17,042 bases of DNA from Rubrobacteraceae bacterium (GTDB lineage Bacteria > Actinomycetota > Rubrobacteria > Rubrobacterales > Rubrobacteraceae). The notes beneath the pieces are model-generated. The model had not been told where the DNA came from, ran no database searches, and saw only the letters and a list, made by a program, of their open reading frames with translations. The stretch's first letter is position 1. Every line of letters begins with the position of its first letter. The stretch lies in NCBI GenBank assembly GCA_030447045.1, contig JAUJMB010000018.1, positions 1 through 17,042 on the forward strand, written 5' to 3'. Positions 6,401 to 12,730 of this stretch are shown here, piece by piece. A program made the translations under genes and the position numbers.

Positions 6401-7798
6401 CTACGTGGCGACGGTGGAGGCCGCCTCCGTCACCTCGGCCTGCTTCGGGTCCTTCACGTCGCGGGTGCCGAGCATGAGGAAGCCCGAGACGAGCGTCGCG
6501 ATGGAGCCTGCGAGGAAGGCGGTGAGCACCACGCTCAAGCCTATGCCGGTGAAGAGGCTGAAGAGCCCCGAGCCGACGATCGCGCCCATGGGACCCATGG
6601 CGTTCACGAAAGAGGAGCCCGTGCCGCGCACCCGGGTCGGGAACGACTCGCCCATAAAGAACAGGAGCGCCGCGTAGGGCCCGATTATGAAGAAGAGGCC
6701 GACGGTGTACATCGTCAGCACGAAGGCCGTCGAGTCGGGCCCGAACAGCATCAGGGTGTAGGCGAGGGAGGAGATGATCCAGCCGCCCGCGATGGTCAGG
6801 CGGCGGCCGATGCGGTCGCCGACGAACCCGTGGCAGAGGTAGCCGATGTAGGCCGCCGCGTTCGAGATGACGAGTATGATCAGCGAGCTCGAGAACTCGA
6901 CCCCCTTGCCCTCCGTGAGCACGGTGGTGCCGAGGACGGCGAAGACCTGGATGCCGATCCAGTTGCAGAGCATCGCCAGGCTTATAAAGATCGTGTGCTT
7001 CCTGAGGTCGGGCTCGAAGAGCTGCCTGAAGGTGGACTCTTCGGAGTGGTGGACGTCTATATCGAAGTCCCGCCCGAACGCGACGGCCTCCTCGTGGCGA
7101 CCCTGCTTCTCTAGTTTCTTGATGTACTTCATGGCCTCGAACTTCGGGGACTCCCGAAGCTTGATGGCGAGCACGGCGATCACGATGGCCGGGAAGGTGG
7201 CCACCAGGAAGGTGTTACGCCAGCCGATGGCGGGCAACAGCACCGCGGACAGCGCCGCCCCGAGCAGCACCCCGATCGGCCAACCGCCCTGCACCAGGCT
7301 GTAGATAAAGCCCCGCCGCGGGTGGTTGCCGTACATCTCGTTGAGGTAGGTCGCGTTGACCGCCTGCTCGGAGTAGCCGAGGCCGGAGAAGGTCCGCACC
7401 ACGGTCATGTAGGCCCCCGCGAGGCTCGCCGGCGCCAGGCCCGTGAGGCCGGAGCTGATGGCCGCGCCGACGGTGGCGATCACCAGCGAGGGCTTGCGGC
7501 CGAGGTAGTCGAGCATCGGCCCCACCAGCAGCGCCACGAGGATGGTCCCGATCGAGACGAGCGTCAGAATAAAGGTGCCGAACGAAGTCGACCACCCGAA
7601 CTCCTCGGAGATCACCGGCAGCAACGCACCGAAGAGCGTGTAATCGTACACGGAGAAGACCCAGGCCAGAAAACAGACCACCGAAGAGTAGATCAGCGTC
7701 TTGTTTGTTATGTTTCGGTTGATCCTCGGGGCGTCGGCGGGCACGCTACCAGACCCTCCGGTGGAGCCCCCGCCTCCCTGACCCTGTATGTCAGCCAT
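6401..7798 (-). CDS. MFS transporter (sugar/organic-acid:H+ symporter type)
   Basis: This is a 465-residue protein with about 12 predicted membrane helices split by a polar central loop (about 215-265). MFS motif A is clear in the first half, GPMLDYLGRKP (93-103), and its counterpart in the second half is GFVGDRIGRR (324-333). LRESPKF at 214-220 corresponds to the post-TM6 PESP motif of the sugar-porter and metabolite:H+ symporter groups. D52 in TM1 (VYDYTLFGALLP) resembles acidic TM1 residues of aromatic/organic acid symporters. The first 20 residues are a glycine/serine-rich low-complexity tail. The ribosome binding site AAGGAGGG (7807-7814) lies 8 bases before ATG. A promoter with an embedded GntR-like operator lies about 80 bases upstream. 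Import of the compound handled by the two SDRs is the natural inference. The substrate is unknown. Confidence 0.9.
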   Translation of the reverse strand: MADIQGQGGGGSTGGSGSVPADAPRINRNITNKTLIYSSVVCFLAWVFSVYDYTLFGALLPVISEEFGWSTSFGTFILTLVSIGTILVALLVGPMLDYLGRKPSLVIATVGAAISSGLTGLAPASLAGAYMTVVRTFSGLGYSEQAVNATYLNEMYGNHPRRGFIYSLVQGGWPIGVLLGAALSAVLLPAIGWRNTFLVATFPAIVIAVLAIKLRESPKFEAMKYIKKLEKQGRHEEAVAFGRDFDIDVHHSEESTFRQLFEPDLRKHTIFISLAMLCNWIGIQVFAVLGTTVLTEGKGVEFSSSLIILVISNAAAYIGYLCHGFVGDRIGRRLTIAGGWIISSLAYTLMLFGPDSTAFVLTMYTVGLFFIIGPYAALLFFMGESFPTRVRGTGSSFVNAMGPMGAIVGSGLFSLFTGIGLSVVLTAFLAGSIATLVSGFLMLGTRDVKDPKQAEVTEAASTVAT

Positions 7799-7879
7799 CG
7801 TTGTTGCCCTCCTTGACTAGTCCCTCACCGTCCTATAACCCGGCGCTGCCCACGACACCACACCGGGCTCCCAAGCGGC

Positions 7880-7908
7880 AAGATAGCCAAACCATATTTA
7901 TTTGTCAA
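7880..7908 (-). promoter_or_regulatory. Sigma70-type promoter of the MFS transporter
   Basis: On the minus strand TTGACA (7908-7903, perfect -35 consensus) is followed after exactly 17 bases by TATCTT (7885-7880, 4 of 6 matches to the -10 consensus). Transcription would begin near 7873, giving a leader of about 75 nt before the transporter ATG at 7798. Confidence 0.7.
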
Positions 7909-7914
7909 ACAAAT
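7900..7914. promoter_or_regulatory. Palindromic operator for a GntR/FadR-type regulator
   Basis: ATTTGT-CAA-ACAAAT is a perfect 6+6 inverted repeat with a 3-base centre. The GT-N3-AC core spacing is that of known FadR/PdhR/LldR-type (FCD) operators. It contains the transporter's -35 box, so binding should block RNA polymerase. The divergent GntR protein is the obvious ligand. Binding is inferred, not shown. Confidence 0.65.
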
Positions 7915-8150
7915 GCCCTTGCAGGTTGTTCGCTTTGTGATTTGGGGTCTATGGTCGCGCGGTTTCGGCGACAGAAAGCCGGCAGAGGGGGCCAACGCAG
8001 CCGGTTTTGCGGGTCGTCTCGGCGGCCCTTCTCTGCCCGGGTAGATCCGGCCACGGCTCGCGTTTCGTCGGCGTGGGGCGGTTCGTCGGGGTCGGGCCGT
8101 CGGTTAGGAGCGAGATAAGTCACACAGGATGGGGGGGCCGGAGCGTTTAA

Positions 8151-8179
8151 GGTGATCGGACGGATATTTCGGATATAGT
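8151..8179 (+). promoter_or_regulatory. Possible promoter of the GntR regulator
   Basis: TATAGT (8174-8179) is a good -10 candidate 34 bases before ATG 8213. The matching -35 position (8151-8156, GGTGAT) is poor. GTGGCCAC at 8184-8191, just downstream, is an 8-bp palindrome with GT-N4-AC form and might allow autoregulation. Evidence is weak. Confidence 0.35.
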
Positions 8180-8212
8180 ATTTGTGGCCACCGGAGAGGA
8201 AGAAGTTCGAGC

Positions 8213-8983
8213 ATGGCGGGAGACGGTCCGGACGGGACGCGGAAGTCTGGCAAGGCCTACGAACGGATAATCACGCATATTCGGGGCGAGATCTCCTCCA
8301 GGAGCCTGCGCCCGGGCGATAGGCTGCCGCCGGAGATGGATCTGGCCCGGTCCCTCGGGGTCAGCCGGCCGACGGTGCGGGAGGCGCTCAAGGTGCTGGA
8401 GTCGCAGAACGTCTTGAGGAGCTCGACGGGCCCCACCGGCGGCACGTTCGTCGAGGCTATCGATGGGGCGGGCGTGGCGGAGTATCTGACGGACTCCATA
8501 TCCCTGCTGATAGACGTGGGCGAGCTTACGCTCGAAGAGTTGTGGGGCGCCAGGGAGATCACGGAGGTACCGGCGGCGGAGCTGGCCGCCCGCCGGCGGA
8601 CGGAGCAAGATATGTTCGTGATCGAAAAGACGGTGGAGATGGACGAGCGTAAGGAGGGCATAGCCATAATCTCGGACATCTCCTTTCACAGGGCCGTCGC
8701 GGAAGCCTCCAAGAACAGGATGCTCAGCTTGTTCGCGAGTTCCACCCACATGACCATAAGAGCGCTGCACGAGCTTTACACCGTGCCGGAGAGCGTCCTG
8801 CCCGAGGTCAAGCGTGTCTCCCAGCAACAGCACCGCTCCATCTACCAGGCCATCTCGGACCAGGACGCGGCCCTGGCCGCCTCTCGGATGCGGGAGCATC
8901 TACAATTGTCTTACGAGGTCTACAGACAGGCCGTACCCAGAGGGGGCACGGGCACGACCCGATCCAACCTTCGGCCGCGATAG
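8213..8983 (+). CDS. GntR-family transcriptional regulator, FadR/FCD subfamily
   Basis: The protein has 256 residues. The N-terminal winged helix-turn-helix (about 14-80) shows AYERIITHIRG, LRPGDRLPPEMDLA, LGVSRPTVREALKVLE and a GPTGGTFV wing. The C-terminal FCD domain (about 105-240) shows DISFH (D155, H159), QQQHRSIY (H207) and MREHL (H229). These four positions match the metal/ligand set of FCD domains, so it probably senses a small organic acid bound at a metal. It is transcribed away from the MFS-SDR-SDR run and most likely represses it through the palindrome at 7900-7914, with relief by the transported substrate or a metabolite. A GGAGAGGA lies 12 bases before the ATG and an AAGAAG lies nearer. 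The last 15 residues are a polar tail without family similarity. Confidence 0.92.
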   Translation: MAGDGPDGTRKSGKAYERIITHIRGEISSRSLRPGDRLPPEMDLARSLGVSRPTVREALKVLESQNVLRSSTGPTGGTFVEAIDGAGVAEYLTDSISLLIDVGELTLEELWGAREITEVPAAELAARRRTEQDMFVIEKTVEMDERKEGIAIISDISFHRAVAEASKNRMLSLFASSTHMTIRALHELYTVPESVLPEVKRVSQQQHRSIYQAISDQDAALAASRMREHLQLSYEVYRQAVPRGGTGTTRSNLRPR

Positions 8984-9095
8984 CGGCACCGACGAGGAGC
9001 ATGAGTTTGCGCAAGATCCGGGCCCCACACCACCCCAGTCGTTCGCCGATTACCGAACTCGCCTCCCCTCTGCTACGCCGGGTTCCGGGTCGGGT

Positions 9096-9461
9096 ATGGG
9101 GGGCCTGGTGACCCTCGTATCGTACGCCTTATGGCCGCTTCTGACCCTCGTGATAGTGGCCCTCTGGTTTGCTGCGACGCTGGACATCGTGCTCTACAGC
9201 GGTGGCGAAGCGTTTACGAAATGGAAGCTGCTGTGCATGGCCGTTCTCGTCTCGGCCGTCGCAACCGCCGGCGTTGCCAGCATCGGGGGGGTCTTCGGCG
9301 GTCAGCGGTTCGACACCGTAGCGAGGGCCAACTCGGACGAGGCCAAGGTTTACGAGCAAGATCCGAACCGCGCCTATCTTTTCAGCTTCGGCCTGGAGCA
9401 CGCTTCTTACACGACGCCCGCCAAGTCGACGACCACAGAGAAGCAGACACGACACGACTAG
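9096..9461 (+). CDS. Small hypothetical membrane protein, two TM segments
   Basis: I do not recognise a family. From ATG 9096 the product has 121 residues. TM1 is at about 4-30 (LLTLVIVALWFAATLDIVL core), a short charged link follows, TM2 is at about 43-67 with a small-residue-rich VSAVATAGVASIGG stretch, then a polar tail of about 54 residues with DEAKVYEQDPNRAYLFSFGLE. The reading frame stays open upstream into the regulator gene. The roughly 37 codons between the regulator stop and ATG 9096 contain no ATG, GTG or TTG in this frame, so 9096 is the first usable start unless translation begins inside the regulator. The ribosome binding site before it is weak. The coding call rests on the hydrophobic pattern and a polar, non-repetitive tail. 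Confidence 0.5.
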   Translation: MGGLVTLVSYALWPLLTLVIVALWFAATLDIVLYSGGEAFTKWKLLCMAVLVSAVATAGVASIGGVFGGQRFDTVARANSDEAKVYEQDPNRAYLFSFGLEHASYTTPAKSTTTEKQTRHD

Positions 9462-9505
9462 TCGCGGCCCGTGGATTTAGGGGCGGCGCGCGTGGGGATT
9501 CGAGC

Positions 9506-9538
9506 CGGGCCGGCCCGACCTATCTAGAGCGATAGGTC
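9506..9538. terminator. Palindrome plus hairpin between convergent genes (possible terminator)
   Basis: CGGGCC/GGCCCG (9506-9517) is a 12-bp perfect palindrome. It abuts GACCTATC (9517-9524) paired with GATAGGTC (9531-9538), an 8-bp stem with a 6-base loop. The latter covers the stop codon of the hydrolase. It is placed where the convergent genes at 9461 and 9524 should end, but only a C/T-mixed stretch follows on the plus strand, so termination efficiency is doubtful. Confidence 0.4.
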
Positions 9539-10468
9539 TCTCTTCTCTCCGAAGTCTGGGGGGACGCCGCTTACCGCGAGGCGGAACCAGTACGCCTCGA
9601 AGTCGTACCACAGGTCCTCCTCGGGCAGTTCGGTGTGGCTGACAGGCAGCTCGACGACCTCGTGTGGGCCGCCGAGATGTCCGGCGATGGCGTGGACCGT
9701 GGGGGCCGGCACCACGTCGTCGAGGAGGCCCAGGCCCACGAGGGTGGGACAGCGGACTTCGGCGGCGAAGTTCATCGGGTCGAAGTAGGAGAGGACGGTC
9801 ATCAGGTCCTCCTCGCGCTCGGGGTGCGCCTCCAGGTAGCGGTTGATCTCATCCCCCGAGCCCCCTTTGACGAGGAACCGGCGGCCCTCGGCCCACCCGA
9901 AGCTCGGCACCGCAACGACGAGGAGATCCGCCGCGTGTAGGATGGCTTCGGCCATAACGGCCAGGCCCCCGGCGAAGCTCCTGCCGTGCAGGACCGTGCG
10001 CGAGATGGCGGGGGCGCCGAGCAACCCTCTGCCGACCTCGACCGCGCGCGCGTAGTCGCACACAGCACCCCGCAGCACGTACCTCTCGGGCGACTCTATG
10101 CCCGTCAGGACGTACCCCCAGGGCGACGGCTCCGGCAGCGCCTCCCCCGAGCGCCCGTAGCCGCGCGCCTCGACGCCGACAACGTTGAGCCCGGCCCTGG
10201 CCCAGCGCCACATGGGTTCGAGGTCCCCTTCGTACCCGTGGCCGTGCACGACGAGCGGCCGCGGCGCGCCGTCCTCGTGGCGGATGACGTACCCCGAGAC
10301 GCGCGCCCCGTCCAGGGAGTCGAAGGCCAGCCGTTCGAAGCGGAGTGCGCCGTCTTCCGACCCGAGCGGCTCGCGGGAGACGTCGGGGGCGACGCGCCCG
10401 AGCTCCGCCCGGGTCTTCTCCCAGAACGCCCCGAAGTCCGGGGGACGCGTCGGCGCGGGGGGCGGCAC
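9524..10468 (-). CDS. Alpha/beta hydrolase, acetyl xylan esterase/cephalosporin-C deacetylase (AXE1)-like
   Basis: From GTG 10468 the product has 314 residues, close to the AXE1/CE7 length of about 320. N-terminal PPDFGAFWEKTRAEL matches the DFxxFW opening of that family. The fold continues with VVHGHGYEG (oxyanion region), ARGYGRSG, the nucleophile elbow GRSFAG (S164), GLLDDVVPAPT (acid D250) and SHTE (H278). The nucleophile motif is GRSFAG, whereas typical CE7 enzymes have GGSQGG. It may therefore not be a true carbohydrate deacetylase; other esters or thioesters are possible. No signal peptide is seen, so it is cytoplasmic. An alternative TTG start at 10525 overlaps the upstream stop as TTGA and would add 19 residues. 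Neither start has a strong ribosome binding site. It is the last gene of a coupled run after an acyltransferase, which suggests acyl-ester turnover. Confidence 0.82.
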   Translation of the reverse strand: MPPPAPTRPPDFGAFWEKTRAELGRVAPDVSREPLGSEDGALRFERLAFDSLDGARVSGYVIRHEDGAPRPLVVHGHGYEGDLEPMWRWARAGLNVVGVEARGYGRSGEALPEPSPWGYVLTGIESPERYVLRGAVCDYARAVEVGRGLLGAPAISRTVLHGRSFAGGLAVMAEAILHAADLLVVAVPSFGWAEGRRFLVKGGSGDEINRYLEAHPEREEDLMTVLSYFDPMNFAAEVRCPTLVGLGLLDDVVPAPTVHAIAGHLGGPHEVVELPVSHTELPEEDLWYDFEAYWFRLAVSGVPPDFGEKRDLSL

Positions 10469-10521
10469 CGGGCCGTGCGCCGCCTCGGGTCCCTCGTCCT
10501 CGCGCCGCCCCGGGGGGCGGG

Positions 10522-12039
10522 TCAAGGAGAGACCCGGCGACCGTTTAGGGGCCCGGACGCCAGCCGCACGGCCTCGCGGACGTGTTGGCGGAAGGGCGCG
10601 TAGACGCGGTCGTCGACGAACCGGCGCAGCGCCTCCCTGCCGGGGTTCGCGCCCAGGTGCTCGGAGAGGCGGAACGGTTCGTGCACCACCGCCACCGTCC
10701 GGGTGCGCGTGAGCTTCTTGTCGAAGTTCGCGACGGCTATCGGGACGACGAGGGGCTCCGGCCTGACGCCCGCCGCCAGGTGGAAGGCGCCGGTCTTGAA
10801 CGGCAGGGGCGAGTTCTCCGTCTCGGTGCTCGTGCCCTCGGGGCAGATGACGATGTTCCGGCCGTTCCTCAGGTTCTCCTCGGCGGTGTCCAGGAACAGC
10901 CGGCGGCGCTCTTCGGGGGAGACGCTCGGGTCGTCCGTGGGGTCCACGTAGCCGGAGTAGACGTAGATGTAGCCGAGCCGGTCGTAGAACTTCTGGTGGC
11001 CGTACTCGCCCGGGTCGGACTTGCGGACGACGCGCACCGGCGCCTCGCCGTACTTTTTGAGCAGGATCATGGACGAGACGAAGTGCGTGTCGAGCGTGAG
11101 GATAAAGGCGTTCGGCAGCAGGTTGTCCAGGTGGTTCGAGAGGTGGTTCATGACGAAGATGTGCCCCGGCTCGTCCGGGAGGTTCTCCTCGCCGCGGACG
11201 ACGTAGGCGGTCTCCTCGAAGAGCTCGGCGAACTTCTCGCAGCTCTTGCGGCGGAGCTCCTCCGGGCTCATCGAGGGGGGGGCGCCGGCGACCAGGTCGT
11301 AGATCTCCTGCAGCCCGCGGAAGATCCGGACCTCCCGCCAGACCTCGTCCAGAAGGTCGGAGATCTGGGCTGCCAGCTCGCGCTCGACCTCGTCGCCACT
11401 CCCCTTGAGCACCTCGAGGGTGCGGTGCGCGTCGTCCAGGGTGAGGCGGTGCTCCAGGTAGTGGGGGATCTTGTGCAGCGCGGAGGTGACGCTTAAAGTG
11501 GCGGCGTTCTGGTCGAGGAGGGCGCGGACCGTCCGCGGCACGTTCCCGTAGCGGGCGGCCACGAGGCGCGTCCGCGTCATGCGCAGGTGGTTCCCTATGA
11601 GCCACAGCACGCGGCGCATAAAAGCCAGGCCGAAGTCCGGCCGTTCCTCCGCGTACGCCTCGAAGAGGTCCCTCGCCAGCACCAGCATCTCGGTGCGCTC
11701 GCGCGCGACGGCGGTCGCCCGGTAGCGGTGCGGCTCCACGAGGGAGGCCCAGCCGACGGGGTAGCCCCGGTGGCCGACGAGGTGGGGCAGGGTATGGCCC
11801 TCCGTCTCGGGGCCCGCCTCCTCGACCGGGACCCCGAGCTCGGCGCCGGCCTTTGCGAAGGACAGCTCGATCTTGCCGCTGTCGAGCACGTAGAACGCCG
11901 TTGCGGGATCCCCCTGCCTTATCACCAGCTCCCCCGGCTCGAACGTCTCCCTCCACGCATGGGCGGCGAAGTGCTCGAGGTGCTCGCGTTCGAACCCCTC
12001 GAAGAACGGGGACTCGCGCAGGAGCTCGAGGGTGTTCAT
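10522..12039 (-). CDS. Cyclic-nucleotide-binding-domain / PlsC-type acyltransferase fusion
   Basis: The protein has 505 residues. Residues about 10-145 form a cNMP-binding (CRP-like) domain with FEPGELVIRQGDPATAFYVL and VGWASLVEPHRYRATA. No helix-turn-helix follows it. A helical linker (about 150-275) leads to a glycerophosphate-type acyltransferase domain (about 280-495): the NHLSNHLD motif (H299, D305), an FPEG-like motif CPEGTST (399-405), FKTGAFHLA and LVVPIAVANFD. The canonical catalytic motif is HX4D, whereas here H299 and D305 are HX5D, with H303 between them. Such enzymes transfer acyl groups from acyl-CoA or acyl-ACP to glycerophosphate, lysophospholipid or similar. The fused sensor suggests ligand-controlled acylation. 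ATG 12039 overlaps the upstream stop as ATGA, so translation is coupled to the stand-alone sensor protein. Confidence 0.85.
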   Translation of the reverse strand: MNTLELLRESPFFEGFEREHLEHFAAHAWRETFEPGELVIRQGDPATAFYVLDSGKIELSFAKAGAELGVPVEEAGPETEGHTLPHLVGHRGYPVGWASLVEPHRYRATAVARERTEMLVLARDLFEAYAEERPDFGLAFMRRVLWLIGNHLRMTRTRLVAARYGNVPRTVRALLDQNAATLSVTSALHKIPHYLEHRLTLDDAHRTLEVLKGSGDEVERELAAQISDLLDEVWREVRIFRGLQEIYDLVAGAPPSMSPEELRRKSCEKFAELFEETAYVVRGEENLPDEPGHIFVMNHLSNHLDNLLPNAFILTLDTHFVSSMILLKKYGEAPVRVVRKSDPGEYGHQKFYDRLGYIYVYSGYVDPTDDPSVSPEERRRLFLDTAEENLRNGRNIVICPEGTSTETENSPLPFKTGAFHLAAGVRPEPLVVPIAVANFDKKLTRTRTVAVVHEPFRLSEHLGANPGREALRRFVDDRVYAPFRQHVREAVRLASGPLNGRRVSP

Positions 12040-12551
12040 GCCCCGTCCGGGAGGGTCGGGGTCTCCGAGAGAAAGGTGACGGCCTCTTCGAGCCGGTGGT
12101 CCACCGCGGCGGCGACCTTCTTCAGGATCCGGTAGCCCAGGTACGGGTCTTCCCGGAAGACCTCCTCGAAGGCGTCGCGGGGGAGACGGATCATCTCGCT
12201 GGCCTCCTCGCACCTCGTCGAGGAGGTGTACCGGTAAGGGGGCTTGAACGCCGACCAACCCGCGACGAGGCTCCCCGGGTCCCGCTGCACGCCCATCAAG
12301 AGGTCGCCCACCCCCTCGAAGTAGACCAGGTCCTGCGCCGCCCCACAGAGGAGGAAGTACACCCCGCGCGCCTCGTCGTTCTGCCGCACGACTACCGCGC
12401 CTTGCTCGAAGCGCCTCTTCGCCGCCGACGCCGCCAGCCGCTCGCGCGCCCAACCCGGCAGGCCCTCGAAGAAGCGCAGTTCGGCCAGATCCCCGGCCGT
12501 TACCTCCGCTGATAGCCGCGTGTTCGCGTGAGCCTCACGGTCTTGGTCCAC
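12036..12551 (-). CDS. Stand-alone cyclic-nucleotide-binding-domain protein
   Basis: The protein has 171 residues. It is a single cNMP-fold domain (about 22-150) with LRFFEGLPGWARERLA, FEQGAVVVRQNDEARGVYFLL, a GWSAFKPPYRYTSST segment at the phosphate-binding-cassette position and a C-terminal helix pair. There is no DNA-binding domain. It aligns by eye with the N-terminal domain of the next protein (GWSAFKPPYRYT versus GWASLVEPHRYR), so the two look like an ancient tandem duplication. Both lack the classical GEL-x-R cassette residues, so cAMP binding is uncertain and another ligand is possible. The GTG start is supported by GGAGAGGA 7 bases upstream. A promoter-like sequence lies about 55 bases before it. 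It probably partners with or regulates the fusion acyltransferase. Confidence 0.82.
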   Translation of the reverse strand: MDQDREAHANTRLSAEVTAGDLAELRFFEGLPGWARERLAASAAKRRFEQGAVVVRQNDEARGVYFLLCGAAQDLVYFEGVGDLLMGVQRDPGSLVAGWSAFKPPYRYTSSTRCEEASEMIRLPRDAFEEVFREDPYLGYRILKKVAAAVDHRLEEAVTFLSETPTLPDGA

Positions 12552-12607
12552 TTTGGTGTCCTCTCCCGAACCCCGCCCGGACGACGCCAGAAAACCCTAG
12601 CACGGAT

Positions 12608-12635
12608 CTTATAGGAGACCGCATCGGGGGGCCAA
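12608..12635 (-). promoter_or_regulatory. Promoter of the cNMP/acyltransferase/hydrolase run
   Basis: Minus-strand TTGGCC (12635-12630), a 16-base spacer, then TATAAG (12613-12608, 5 of 6 consensus). Transcription would start near 12601 and give a leader of about 50 nt before GTG 12551. The rest of the 179-bp gap to accC shows no gene or clear terminator. Confidence 0.5.
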
Positions 12636-12730
12636 CCTTCGGCACGGCTTCACGACGACGGTCCGGCATGCTACCCAATGGCGGCTGGGCGATCGCTGCG
12701 TGTACTTCGATTGGCCTGTAGCCGACGCCC

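Larger units (their letters stand above)
7799..8212. other. Divergent 414-bp regulatory region between transporter and GntR regulator
   Basis: I find no convincing gene here, only short shadow frames without recognisable sequence. An AT-rich island at about 7880-7915 holds the transporter promoter and operator. The right end (8151-8179) has a weak plus-strand promoter for the regulator. The middle (about 7930-8130) is GC-rich and unexplained, including a run of seven G at about 8131-8137. Confidence 0.7.

Noticed and set aside
7801..8123. Short frames on both strands in the MFS-GntR gap
   Set aside because: They overlap the promoter and operator, have no ribosome binding site or family similarity, and have basic low-complexity composition.
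9001..9111. ATG with adjacent GAGGAGC starting a 36-codon frame
   Set aside because: It encodes an arginine/proline-rich peptide ending within the next gene. Kept only as a possible frameshift note for the small membrane protein.
9506..9517. 12-bp GC palindrome considered as a recombination or attachment site
   Set aside because: No integrase, repeat partner or tRNA is nearby; such palindromes are common in DNA this GC-rich.
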